Origin: Streptoalloteichus tenebrarius
GTDB lineage: Bacteria; Actinomycetota; Actinomycetes; Mycobacteriales; Pseudonocardiaceae
Direction: 5' to 3'
Assembly: GCF_024171885.1 (NCBI RefSeq)
Contig: NZ_JAMTCP010000011.1
Location: forward strand, 91,348-155,347
DNA: 64,000 nt
Shown here: piece by piece, positions 34,610 to 43,325 of the stretch
Layout: each line of letters begins with the position of its first letter
Position numbering within the stretch: position 1 is the stretch's first letter
The notes under the pieces: generated by a model
Databases searched by the model: none
What the model was told of the DNA's origin: nothing
What the model saw: only the letters and a program-made list of their open reading frames with translations
Made by a program: the position numbers and the translations under genes

Positions 34610-35329
34610 GTGACCTTCGACGAGCGCGTGAACGGCGGCATCACCAAGGAAGTCCTCAGAGGACAGTCCGTCTACACCAGGATGTACCTGCCCCTGTACG
34701 ACCTGTCGGTCTTCTGGGGCACCACGCCGCTGTTCTGGCGTTGTTCGCCGCGCACCCTGCGCGACTGGTACACCCGCAACGTCGGCGCGCGCCACCTGGA
34801 GGTCGGGGTCGGCAGCGGGTACTTCCCGTCCCGCTGCTCCTTCCCGGTCTCCACGCCCGAGATCACGTTGCTCGACCTCAACCAGAACTGCCTGGACTAC
34901 ACCGCCACCCGGCTCGCCCGGCACCGCCCCCAGCGGGTGCGGGCGAACGTGCTGGAGCCCTTCCCGCTGCCCGCCGGCGCGTTCGACTCGGTCTGCATGA
35001 ACTTCCTGCTGCACTGCGTGCCCGGCGACCTGCGGGAGAAGGGCGTGGCCTTCCGGCACGCGGCGACGGTGGTCCGCCCCGGCGGCGTCGTGTTCGGCAG
35101 CACGGTGCTGTCCTCGGGCGTCCCGGTCTCCGCGCCCACGCGGGCGATGCTGAAGGTCCTCAACTGGCGGGGGATCTTCCACAACGACCGCGACGACCTC
35201 CAGGACCTCCGGGACCAGCTCGCCACCCACTTCGCCGACCACGAGGTCGTCGTCGAGGGGTGCGTCGCGATGTTCCGGGCGTGGACCGCCGAGGACAGCG
35301 GCGACGCGCCGGGCGCGTCGCCCCGCTGA
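34610..35329 (+). CDS. Class I SAM-dependent methyltransferase
   Basis: A 239-residue methyltransferase. The SAM loop is HLEVGVGSGYF (about 54-64), followed by the acidic LLDLNQNCL and later NVLEPFPLPAGAFDSVCMNFLLHCVPG. The GTG at 34610 follows AGTAGGGAG and gives the family-like start TFDERVNGGITKEVL; a longer frame from 34538 lacks a good site. It sits between PKS3 and PabAB in the same direction, so it probably methylates the polyketide, for example an enol or pyrone oxygen as AurI does in aureothin. The target is inference. Confidence 0.8.
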   Translation: MTFDERVNGGITKEVLRGQSVYTRMYLPLYDLSVFWGTTPLFWRCSPRTLRDWYTRNVGARHLEVGVGSGYFPSRCSFPVSTPEITLLDLNQNCLDYTATRLARHRPQRVRANVLEPFPLPAGAFDSVCMNFLLHCVPGDLREKGVAFRHAATVVRPGGVVFGSTVLSSGVPVSAPTRAMLKVLNWRGIFHNDRDDLQDLRDQLATHFADHEVVVEGCVAMFRAWTAEDSGDAPGASPR

Positions 35330-35459
35330 GCCCGACCGGTCATCGGGCCGGCGCGTCGCTCGGGAGGCGCGGCCACCCCACCACGGCTCGGGGTGGCCCG
35401 CCTCGCCGGCGCGCTTCTCGGCCCGCCCCAGCCCCCGCGAGACGTGCAGGAGGCGCAAG

Positions 35460-37619
35460 GTGCGTGTGCTGCTGATCGACAACTACGACTCCTACACGTA
35501 CAACCTGTACCAGCTCCTCGCCCGCGTCCACGGCAAGGAGCCGACCGTCCTGGTCAACGACGACCCGTCCTGGCCGGACGTCGACCTGTCGGCGTTCGAC
35601 TGCCTCGTCATCTCGCCGGGACCGGGCCGACCCCAGCGCGCGTCGGACCTCGGCTGGTGCCGGCGCGTCCTCGACGAGCACGACGAGCTGCCGATCCTCG
35701 GGGTCTGCCTGGGGCACCAGGCGATCGCCCACCACCACGGCGCGACCGTGGAGCGGGGCCGGCCCCGCCACGGGCACCTCACCCGGGTCCGGCACCGCGG
35801 CCAGAACCTGTTCGACGGACTGCCCCAGGACTTCGTCGCCGTCCGCTACCACTCGCTGCGCGTCGCCGAACCCCTGCCTGAGGAGCTGGAGGCCATCGCG
35901 TGGGCCGAGGACGGCACGGTGATGGCCCTGCGCCACCGCCACCTGCCCCGCTGGGGCGTGCAGTTCCACCCCGAGTCCATCGCCACCGAGTGGGGCGCCC
36001 ACCTCCTGCGGAACTTCGCGGTGCTCACCGGGCACTCCCACGTGGCCGCCGCGCCCTCGGGGCACACGTCGTGGCCCGCGCACCGGCCGCACACCGGGGA
36101 CGCGGGGGACAGCGGGCCGGGCCTCCGGCTCGTCGTCGAGGTGGTGGACCGGCCCGTGGACACCGCCGCGCTGTTCTCCGCGCTGTTCGGCGGGAGCGCG
36201 TCCTGCTTCTGGCTCGACAGCAGCGAGGTGGACAGCCGGCGCGCCCGGTTCTCCTTCCTCGGCGACGCCGGCGGCCCGCTGGCCGAGACGCTCACCTACC
36301 GGGTCGGGACCGACGTCGTCGAGGTGCGCGACGCCCACGGCCGACGGACCGAGCGGGGCAGCATCTTCGACGTCCTGCGGCAACGGCTGCGGGACCGGGC
36401 GCTCTCCACGCCCGAGCTGCCCTTCGACCTCAACGGCGGCTACGTCGGGTACTTCGGCTACGAGATGAAGGCCGAGTGCGGCAGCCCGAACACCCACGTC
36501 GCGCCCACGCCCGACGCCGTCTGGATGTTCGCCGACCGGCTGGTCGTCGTGGATCACGAGGAACACCGGGTCTACGTCGTCGCCGTCTGTCGGGAGCACG
36601 AGAGGGGACAGGCCCGGGACTGGGTGGACGAGACGGTGTCGCGGGTTCGCTCACTCGCCGACGCCCCACCCGAGCCCGGTCCCGTCGTGCCGGCGGTGAG
36701 CGCCGCATCGGCCCCTGCGGTGTTCTCCCGATCCCGCGCCGAGTACGTCAGTGACATCGGGGAGTGCCTGGACGAACTGCGCCAGGGCGAGAGCTACGAG
36801 ATCTGCCTGACCAACCGCGTCACGCTCCCGCCGCTGCGCGACCCCCTGCGCTACCACCTCGTGTTGCGGCGGCTCAACCCGGCTCCCTACGGCGCCTTTC
36901 TCCGGTGGGGTGAGACGAGCGTGGTGTGCTCGTCACCAGAGCGGTTCCTTCGCATCGACCGGGACGGCGTCGTGGAGAGCAAGCCCATCAAGGGGACCGC
37001 GCCTCGGTCCAGCGACCCCGAGACCGACGAGGAGCTGCGCCGGACGTTGGCCGCCTCCGCCAAGACCAGGGCCGAGAACCTCATGATCGTGGACCTGCTC
37101 CGCAACGACCTGGGCCGGGTGTGCGAGGTGGGGTCGGTCGAGGTGCCCTCCTACATGGCCACCGAGACCTACGCCACCGTGCACCAGCTCGTGTCGACGG
37201 TCCGCGGCCGCCTGCGGTCCGATGTGGACGCCGTGTCGTGCGTCCGCGCCTGTTTCCCCGGGGGCTCCATGACCGGAGCGCCCAAGCTCAGGACCATGGG
37301 CATCATCGACCGGCTCGAACGGGGACCCCGGGGGATCTACTCCGGGACGATCGGCTACTTCGGACTCTCCGGGGGAGCCGACCTCAACATCGTCATCCGC
37401 ACGGCCGTCGCCACCGCGTCCCAGACCGTGATCGGCACGGGTGGGGCGATCGTCCTCGACTCGGACCCCGACGAGGAGTTCGACGAGGTCGTCCTCAAGG
37501 GCCAGGCGCTTCTGCGCGCCTACGACATCGTGGGGGCTGACGGCGAACAGCCCCGCGAGTCCACACAGATCCCGCACGGCAACCACGCACAGGGGAGGCG
37601 TCATGGTCGGGTCCTCTGA
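35460..37619 (+). CDS. pabAB: Fused aminodeoxychorismate synthase (PabA-PabB)
   Basis: A 719-residue bifunctional enzyme that converts chorismate and glutamine to 4-amino-4-deoxychorismate. Residues 1-195 are the class I glutamine amidotransferase (IDNYDSYTYNLYQ, Cys83 in GVCLGHQ, QFHPESI). The rest is the chorismate-binding half with FDLNGGYVGYFGYEMKAECG, GESYEICLTN, PIKGTAPRS, LMIVDLLRNDLGRVC, FPGGSMTGAPK and GGAIVLDSDPDEE. GESYEICLTN favours aminodeoxychorismate over anthranilate synthase. The GTG at 35460 follows CAGGAGGCGC. A separate PabC lyase is not in the window and must be supplied elsewhere. Its stop overlaps the next gene by 17 bases. Confidence 0.92.
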   Translation: MRVLLIDNYDSYTYNLYQLLARVHGKEPTVLVNDDPSWPDVDLSAFDCLVISPGPGRPQRASDLGWCRRVLDEHDELPILGVCLGHQAIAHHHGATVERGRPRHGHLTRVRHRGQNLFDGLPQDFVAVRYHSLRVAEPLPEELEAIAWAEDGTVMALRHRHLPRWGVQFHPESIATEWGAHLLRNFAVLTGHSHVAAAPSGHTSWPAHRPHTGDAGDSGPGLRLVVEVVDRPVDTAALFSALFGGSASCFWLDSSEVDSRRARFSFLGDAGGPLAETLTYRVGTDVVEVRDAHGRRTERGSIFDVLRQRLRDRALSTPELPFDLNGGYVGYFGYEMKAECGSPNTHVAPTPDAVWMFADRLVVVDHEEHRVYVVAVCREHERGQARDWVDETVSRVRSLADAPPEPGPVVPAVSAASAPAVFSRSRAEYVSDIGECLDELRQGESYEICLTNRVTLPPLRDPLRYHLVLRRLNPAPYGAFLRWGETSVVCSSPERFLRIDRDGVVESKPIKGTAPRSSDPETDEELRRTLAASAKTRAENLMIVDLLRNDLGRVCEVGSVEVPSYMATETYATVHQLVSTVRGRLRSDVDAVSCVRACFPGGSMTGAPKLRTMGIIDRLERGPRGIYSGTIGYFGLSGGADLNIVIRTAVATASQTVIGTGGAIVLDSDPDEEFDEVVLKGQALLRAYDIVGADGEQPRESTQIPHGNHAQGRRHGRVL

Positions 37620-38847
37620 GGACCACCGTCAGGTGCTCATCATCGGCGCGGGCATCGCGGGCCGGGCATTGGCGCTCTTCCTGACGCGATACGGCATTCC
37701 GTGCGCGGTGTACGAGGCACATCCCGGGGTCGAGGACACCGGGGGAGCCCTCAACGTCGCCTCGAACGGCATGAACGTCCTCGCGGAGCTGGGGATCGCC
37801 GCCGCCGTCGACCAGGCCGGCACACGCACCCGACGCGTCGTCATGTCTGACGAGAACGAGCGCGTGCTCGTGAGTTTCCCCTACAGCGAGCCGGAGACCT
37901 ACGGCCAGCCGTGCGTCACCCTGGCCCGGCCGACACTGGTCGCGATCCTGGACAGGGCCGTGCGGGACGCCGGCGTGCCCGTCCATCACGGTCGTCGTCT
38001 GCGTTCGGTCGAGGAGGGCGACCAGGGGGTCATCGCCCTCTTCGAGGACGGCACCCTCGCCGAGGGAGCACTGCTGGTCGGCGCGGACGGCGTGCACTCC
38101 CGGGTGCGGGAGTTCGTCCTGCCCTCCGGTCCCTCCGCGCGCCCCAGCGGCCTGGTCGGTCTCGCCGGCTTCGTCGCGGCCGAGGTGCTTCCTCCGGTGA
38201 CGCCCGATCAGGTCGAGGCGTTCAACTGCACGTTGGGCCGCAACGGCTTCGTCGCGTGGACCGGCAGCGGGCTCGGCCACGTGACGTGGTGGACCTACGT
38301 CCCGGCGCGGCATCCCCTCACGGGAACCGACATGGCCGGCCTCGACTGGGAGGACGCCCGGGGACTCCTGCTCCAGCAGTACGCCGGGTACCCGAAGACG
38401 GTGCTGGCGGCGATCGCCAACACCCGGGCTGGCACGACCGCCGGCATGTACGACCTTCCCGAGCTGCCGTCGTGGCGTCGGGGACGCGCCCTGCTCATCG
38501 GGGACGCCGCGCACGCCGCGAACCCCAGCGTCGGCCAGGGCGCGTCCCTGGCGCTGGAGGACGCCGCCTGTCTCGCCCGCCTGATCCGGGACAACCCGCG
38601 TGACCTCGACACCGCGGTGGTGGAGTTCGAGCAGCACCGCCGGCCCCGCGTGGAGAGCGTCATCGCGCCGGGACGCCTGCTGAGCCCCGACGGCGAGAAC
38701 GCGAGCGGTCTGGACGCGAGCATGGGCGAGGTCATCATGACCCTCTTCCACGACGTCTACGGCGACGCCGGCCGTCACCTCCGCCTCGGCTACGACGTCT
38801 CCGACATCCGTCACCGGAGCGCTCCACGAGAACCTGACCTGAGGTGA
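37603..38847 (+). CDS. FAD-dependent monooxygenase (aromatic hydroxylase fold)
   Basis: A 414-residue group A flavoprotein monooxygenase. It shows the N-terminal dinucleotide loop VLIIGAGIAGRALALFL, the middle VGADGVHSRVRE (DG motif) and the C-terminal LIGDAAHAANPSVGQGASLALEDA (GD motif). No membrane segments are seen. The ATG at 37603, after AGGGGAGGCG, overlaps the PabAB stop. It is the last gene of the run and probably tailors the polyketide by hydroxylation, epoxidation or Baeyer-Villiger-type oxidation. Aureothin clusters use a P450 for tailoring, and none is seen here. Confidence 0.88.
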   Translation: MVGSSEDHRQVLIIGAGIAGRALALFLTRYGIPCAVYEAHPGVEDTGGALNVASNGMNVLAELGIAAAVDQAGTRTRRVVMSDENERVLVSFPYSEPETYGQPCVTLARPTLVAILDRAVRDAGVPVHHGRRLRSVEEGDQGVIALFEDGTLAEGALLVGADGVHSRVREFVLPSGPSARPSGLVGLAGFVAAEVLPPVTPDQVEAFNCTLGRNGFVAWTGSGLGHVTWWTYVPARHPLTGTDMAGLDWEDARGLLLQQYAGYPKTVLAAIANTRAGTTAGMYDLPELPSWRRGRALLIGDAAHAANPSVGQGASLALEDAACLARLIRDNPRDLDTAVVEFEQHRRPRVESVIAPGRLLSPDGENASGLDASMGEVIMTLFHDVYGDAGRHLRLGYDVSDIRHRSAPREPDLR

Positions 38848-39459
38848 TCCGCTCTGGCGTCCTCTGTGGACGCATGCTGAGGTGAGTCCGAGCCCGGGGT
38901 GGCGGAACATGTGCGTCGGCCCCGTTTCTCGCGGTTTGGTGAGGGAGTTGGCTCGCTGGTCAGTCGCCACTCATACCCGCTCCAGATCGGAAAAGGGCGT
39001 GCTCGGGAGGCGACGCCACTCGAACGTCCCAACGACGTCACGCCGCGGCGCCACTCGCACTTCGGCTGATCACTCTCCATCCGTGTCCTTGCTGTGTGCG
39101 ACAAGATGAGGTCCGTCCGGACGACGACATTCTGGTGAACTGCCCCGCCGGTGCGCTGACGCCCGTCGCACCGGCGACGGCCGTACGGGTGGTGTTTCTC
39201 CTCCCCGGATGCGGACAACGGGTGAGGCGGTGTCCGTTTCTCCCCCTTCATGCTTGTGGAGTATTTCGGCGCGTTCTCTTCCGCTGATAGCCCTATGTGT
39301 CATCCCGGCACGCCCTCGGGCTGGGTTTCGGTGAGGGGGTGTCGGGACGGAGCGGGCGCCCGTGCGTCCGCCAGCGTCCAAGCCGTTCACGCCGTCCTCC
39401 GGATTCGCTTCCGCGCGGGGACGACGTGACGGTCGCATCATTTCTGGGAGGAGTGGGAG
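38848..39459. other. Intergenic gap after the PKS cluster
   Basis: No coding frame is supported. Two weak hairpins are present: GCGTCC facing GGACGC at 38857-38873, and GCCGGTGCG facing CGCACCGGC at 39144-39172. Either could end cluster transcription, but neither is followed by a clear T-run. Confidence 0.35.
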
Positions 39460-40095
39460 ATGACGTTTTCCAGATCCCGCGCGGTGAGGTCCGCGCTGCT
39501 CGCCACGGCGGTCGTGGTCGCGGTGGTGGCGGCGCCGGCCGCCGCCGCCAGCACGACGGCGGAGGCGGGCAGCGGCCCGCGCCCGCTGCTCGGGGCGGTC
39601 AGGGACGGCGCCCCGCCCACGCTGCTGGAGGTGGTCGCTCAACGCTCGCGCTCGGGATCGTCCACGCCCGTGGAGTGCCACGACGTGAAGATCACCTCTC
39701 GCGCCAACGGGAAGCTCGTGTCGGCGGAGTTGGGTTACGCCGGGGCAGACTACGCGATGCTGCGCGCCCGCGCCGACGTCCAGGGACCGTGGGAGGTCTT
39801 CACCGTGTGCCTGGACAGGGCCAACTCCACGATCCGGTCAAAGGCGAACGGGAAACTGGTCTCCGCGGAACTCGGATACGCGGGGGCCGACTACGCGATG
39901 CTGAGGGCGCGGGCGGACGTCGAGGGACCGTGGGAGCGGTTCTCCATCGACCTTTCCTGCGACAACCAGTGCGTGACCATCCGGTCCTCGACCAACGGGA
40001 AGCTGGTGTCGGCGGAGTTGGGTTACGCCGGGGCCGACTACGCGATGCTGCGCGCCCGCGCCGACGTCCAGGGGCCGTGGGAGGAGTTCCGCTGA
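39460..40095 (+). CDS. Secreted beta-trefoil (fascin/actin-crosslinking-like) three-repeat protein
   Basis: A 211-residue exported protein. Residues 1-30 form a signal peptide (RSALLATAVVVAVVAAPAAA). After a linker come three repeats of about 45 residues, each with NGKLVSAELGYAGADYAMLR and ending in GPWExF. Repeats of this kind (NGKyVSAEL...GPWE) occur in fascin-like beta-trefoil domains, where three units make the whole fold and bind sugars or proteins. Four Cys around repeats 1-3 could form disulfides. The ATG at 39460 follows GGGAGGAG. A strong hairpin follows at 40199. The ligand is unknown. Confidence 0.78.
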   Translation: MTFSRSRAVRSALLATAVVVAVVAAPAAAASTTAEAGSGPRPLLGAVRDGAPPTLLEVVAQRSRSGSSTPVECHDVKITSRANGKLVSAELGYAGADYAMLRARADVQGPWEVFTVCLDRANSTIRSKANGKLVSAELGYAGADYAMLRARADVEGPWERFSIDLSCDNQCVTIRSSTNGKLVSAELGYAGADYAMLRARADVQGPWEEFR

Positions 40096-40198
40096 CCGCA
40101 TTCCCGGGCCGTGCCGTCGTCCGCGCTCTCGTGGCGGAGTGAGCGACAGGGCGGAACGACGTGAAGTCGGGGCGGGAATGTGTCGGACCGTGTGAAAG

Positions 40199-40228
40199 GG
40201 CCGGCACGGGTGGATGCCCGTGCCGGCC
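40199..40228 (+). terminator. Terminator after the beta-trefoil gene
   Basis: GGCCGGCACGGG (40199-40210) and CCCGTGCCGGCC (40217-40228) form a perfect 12-bp stem with a 6-base loop, followed by TTCCCC. It lies 100 bases after the secreted protein gene and before the convergent NAD(P)-binding protein gene. Confidence 0.7.
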
Positions 40229-40327
40229 TTCCCCACAGGGATGCCGGCCTTCCCTCAGGGATTCACGGGCCGATCGGCGGTCGTGCTCTCTTTGTTCCAG
40301 CCGTCGTGCCCTTTGTTCCGGCCCTGG

Positions 40328-40966
40328 TCAGCCGATCGCCACCAGAGCCCGGTGGTGCTTCGGGTTCTCGATCTCGTCGATCAGCGCGACGGCGAGGTCC
40401 GCGTAGGAGAACGACTCGGCCTCGATGGCGGACTCGCCGCCGATCCGGTACCTGCCCGTAGGGCCGGCCTCGTCATCCAGGACCACCGGCGGGGGAACGA
40501 TCACCAGCCAGTCGAGGTCGGTCCTGGCCGCGCGGAGCACCTCCAGCTCGGCGACGTGGGACAGGGAGAGCGCCCGGTACTCCTCGGGGAAGTCCGGGGT
40601 GTCGTGCATCCGCACCCCGGGCGAGACCTCCAACTGCGTGCCGATGCCGACCAGCACGAGACGACCGACGCCGGCCCTGCCGAGCCCCTCCAGCAGGGCG
40701 CGGGCCGCCTTCGGGAGGAACTCGTTGGCCTCCAGGCCGCCCTGGTAGGCGGCCTGCACCGCCGCGTCGTGGCCGTCGGCGACAGCCGCGACGCTCGCGG
40801 CGTCGGCCACGTCTCCTGCGACGACGGTGACGTTGGCTCCTCCGAGGTCCGCGTGCCGCTGGACGTCTCGGACGACCGCGGTCACCTCGTGCCCCCGCGA
40901 CGCCGCCTCCGCCACCGCCCTGCGACCGGCCCTGCCGCCGGCGCCGAAAACAACGATCCTGCTCAC
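40328..40966 (-). CDS. NmrA/SDR-like NAD(P)-binding protein
   Basis: A 212-residue Rossmann-fold protein of the NAD(P)-dependent epimerase/NmrA group (YwnB/BVR-B-like). Residues 1-20 hold IVVFGAGGRAGRRAVAEAA. LVLVGIGTQLEV and the late WLVIVPPPVVLDD fit NAD(P)H-binding oxidoreductases without a strict YxxxK pair. The GTG at 40966 follows GGAG; an in-frame start at 41047 would overlap the divergent promoter. It is divergent from an HxlR regulator, a common pairing in which HxlR senses reactive electrophiles and controls the reductase. Confidence 0.8.
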   Translation of the reverse strand: MSRIVVFGAGGRAGRRAVAEAASRGHEVTAVVRDVQRHADLGGANVTVVAGDVADAASVAAVADGHDAAVQAAYQGGLEANEFLPKAARALLEGLGRAGVGRLVLVGIGTQLEVSPGVRMHDTPDFPEEYRALSLSHVAELEVLRAARTDLDWLVIVPPPVVLDDEAGPTGRYRIGGESAIEAESFSYADLAVALIDEIENPKHHRALVAIG

Positions 40967-41049
40967 CCTGGCTTCTCCGTTCGCCGTGGCCGGCGACCTC
41001 CCGGCCGACAGCGGCGAAGCTAGGGGGCGGATCCCTGGTTTCCGCAACG

Positions 41050-41060
41050 GTACTACGTAC
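41050..41060. promoter_or_regulatory. GTAC-N3-GTAC operator candidate
   Basis: GTACTACGTAC lies between the divergent NmrA-like and HxlR genes, 11 bases before the HxlR GTG. HxlR-type regulators often bind GTAC-containing dyads, so this is a likely operator controlling both directions. Confidence 0.45.
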
Positions 41061-41070
41061 GATCTGTGAC

Positions 41071-41445
41071 GTGGCCAACCCGCTTGATCGCGACATGTTC
41101 CAGAACTGCCAGGACGTCGTCGCTCCCGTCCGGATCGGCGACAAGTGGACCGGCAAGATCCTGGTGTGCCTCGGGGACGGAGCCCGGCGCTTCTCCGAAC
41201 TCCGGGTCCCCCTCCACATGGTCACCCCCAAGGTCCTCACCGAGTCGCTGCGCGCCATGGAACGCGACGGCCTCGTCCGCCGCACCGCGCACCCCGGCGT
41301 CCCGCCCCGGGTCGAGTACTCGCTGACCGAGCTGGGTCACCGGATGCGGGAGTTCTTCATGGACACGGTCTGCGCGTGGAACGCCTCCACCCTGCCCGAG
41401 GTCCTCGAAGCCCGCGCCGCCTACGACCGGCGCGTCTCCGCCTGA
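41071..41445 (+). CDS. HxlR-family transcriptional regulator
   Basis: A 124-residue HxlR winged-helix protein. It has the family Cys near the N-terminus (MFQNCQDVVAPVRIGDKWTGKIL), then FSELRVPLHMVTPKVLTESLRAMERDGLV and the wing RTAHPGVPPRVEYSLTELG. The GTG at 41071 is the only sensible start. The single N-terminal Cys14 is where redox or aldehyde sensing occurs in some family members. It is divergent from the NmrA-like gene and probably controls it and itself. Confidence 0.88.
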   Translation: MANPLDRDMFQNCQDVVAPVRIGDKWTGKILVCLGDGARRFSELRVPLHMVTPKVLTESLRAMERDGLVRRTAHPGVPPRVEYSLTELGHRMREFFMDTVCAWNASTLPEVLEARAAYDRRVSA

Positions 41446-41952
41446 CCCCTCCCGAGCCTCGCGCCGCCGTCGTGCCCGCGCTCCGGAGCGGGGGAGCGCG
41501 GGTGGTCGCACGATGGGGTGGCTTGGGCGGACTGGCGGCTGGAGCCGCTTGCCCGGACGCGGGGCCGGTCAGAATCCTGTCCGAGGCTGACGTGAAGCGG
41601 TCGCACGGCTTCGTGACAAGTGGCTGGTGGTGCGAGATGGGTTTACCGAACCGGATCTGACCACCCTCACGCCGTTCTCCCGGCGGAACGCCGGGAACGC
41701 TCGGCGGACTCCGTGAAGCCGGCGACGTGGCCCCGTTCTCCCTGTCCTTCCCACGCGGGCTCACGGGGCGCACGCGGGTCACGACGTGCTCGTCCACGGC
41801 CAGTTTTTCCTTACCTGGTGCGGAAAACGTTACACGTCGACCCGCGCCCGGCAGAGCCGCCGTGATCACCCACAGCCCCGTGCTCCCCGGCGCCGTGGGC
41901 CGCCTCCGTCCGCTCCCGTGCCGAAACCCTGATCCTGATCGGAGGATTCGAG
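41446..41952. other. Gap between HxlR gene and O-methyltransferase
   Basis: No gene is supported. It starts with a strong hairpin (41475-41502) and ends with the methyltransferase ribosome site CGGAGGATTCGAG. Around 41800-41835 it is less GC-rich (CAGTTTTTCCTTACC, GAAAACGTTACACG) and may hold the methyltransferase promoter. Confidence 0.35.
41475..41502 (+). terminator. Terminator hairpin after the HxlR gene
   Basis: CCCGCGCTCC (41475-41484) pairs perfectly with GGAGCGCGGG (41493-41502) across an 8-base loop, 30 bases after the HxlR stop. No T-run follows, as is usual in high-GC actinomycetes. Confidence 0.55.
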
Positions 41953-43050
41953 ATGACCAAACCCGGCGCTGCCCCGGCGGACGCGCGTCAGACCGTGCTG
42001 GACTGGATGAAGGGGTCGACCGCCCTCCACGTCCTCGGAGCAGTGACCAGGATGAGCCTGGCCGACGCGATCGGCGACGGCGAGGCGGACGTCGGCGATC
42101 TCGCCAGGGCCTACGACATCCCCGAGGACCGGATGCTCCGGTTCCTGCGCGCCCTCGCGGATCTGGGCCTGTGCGCGGAACGCGGCCCCGGCCGGTTCGC
42201 GCTCACCGAGGTCGGCTCCCTGCTGCGGACCGGCCGACCGGGCTCGATGCGCGACCACGTCCGACTGATCACCGACCCGATGACGCAGCGCCCCTGGTCC
42301 CGGCTGGAGTCCTGCCTGCGGGGCGACCGGACCGCCTTCGAGCACGTTTTCGACATGCCGATATTCGCTTACCTGGCCAGGAATCCCGAACTGTCCACGA
42401 CGTACAACGCGGTGATGGGGCAGCTCACCGAGCAGGTCGCCGCGTCGATGTTCGACCACTACGACTTCGACCGGTTCGCCACGGTCACCGACGTCGGCGG
42501 CGGGAACGGGTCCCTCCTCACCGCGATCTTGCGCCGCCATCCCCACCTGCGCGGTGTGCTGTTCGACAGCGCGACGGGCGCGGCGCAGGCCGGAGACCGG
42601 ATGACGGCGGCGGGGGTGTCCGAGCGGTGCTCGATCGTCACCGGCGACTTCTTCCGCTCCGTGCCCTCCGGCTCCGACCTGTACCTGTTGAAGTGGATCC
42701 TGCACGACTGGGACGACGAGCGGGCCGCGCTGATCCTCCGCCGCTGCCGGGAGGCGATGACGCCGCACAGCACGCTCCTGATCATCGACCGGGTCCTGCC
42801 AGACCAGTCTGCGCCCGGGGTCCCCCGGGACCCCGACCTCTCCGACCTGACCATGATGGTGCTCTACGGCGGACGGGAACGCGGGCGCGCCGACTTCGAG
42901 CGTTTGTGCGCCAGCACGGGACTTTCCGTCACCGACGTCGTTCCGCTTCCGCCGCACATCGGGGTCAGCCTGGTCGAGGCCGTGCCGGTCCGCGCCGCCG
43001 GGGATCCGTGCCCGGTCGAGGAAACGACTGTCCACTCCGCCGGAGCCTGA
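41953..43050 (+). CDS. SAM-dependent O-methyltransferase (COMT/carminomycin-type)
   Basis: A 365-residue O-methyltransferase. An N-terminal dimerisation and winged-helix region (about 1-100: LHVLGAVTRMSLADAIGDG, LRFLRALADLGLCAE) precedes the Rossmann half with VTDVGGGNGSLL, GVLFD, DLYLLKWILHDWDDERA (catalytic HDW) and HSTLLIIDRVLPD. This is the family of actinomycete polyketide O-methyltransferases. The ATG at 41953 follows CGGAGG. It lies 3 kb beyond the last cluster gene with unrelated genes between, so membership in the nitroaryl polyketide pathway is possible but unproven. Confidence 0.85.
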   Translation: MTKPGAAPADARQTVLDWMKGSTALHVLGAVTRMSLADAIGDGEADVGDLARAYDIPEDRMLRFLRALADLGLCAERGPGRFALTEVGSLLRTGRPGSMRDHVRLITDPMTQRPWSRLESCLRGDRTAFEHVFDMPIFAYLARNPELSTTYNAVMGQLTEQVAASMFDHYDFDRFATVTDVGGGNGSLLTAILRRHPHLRGVLFDSATGAAQAGDRMTAAGVSERCSIVTGDFFRSVPSGSDLYLLKWILHDWDDERAALILRRCREAMTPHSTLLIIDRVLPDQSAPGVPRDPDLSDLTMMVLYGGRERGRADFERLCASTGLSVTDVVPLPPHIGVSLVEAVPVRAAGDPCPVEETTVHSAGA

Positions 43051-43325
43051 GCGAGGGGGGTCCGAGTCGGGCTCGCCGACAGCCGCCCGGGGACGGCTTG
43101 GCGACGAAGCAGGGCCGGACGCCACGTCCGGCCCTGCCTCTCGTCTCCCGACCAAATTCTTTCCGTCCAGCTTCCTTCCGTCCTCCCCGCCCCGCGATCC
43201 TCCAGCGGACGGGAACGCCGAACCGTCTGGTGATCTTCTTGATCGCGCCGGGAAGGTCTGCTGAGCTGAGGCCAGGGCGTCGCGCGAGGCGAGGGTGGAG
43301 GAGACGAGCACCGTGGACCGTGGTC

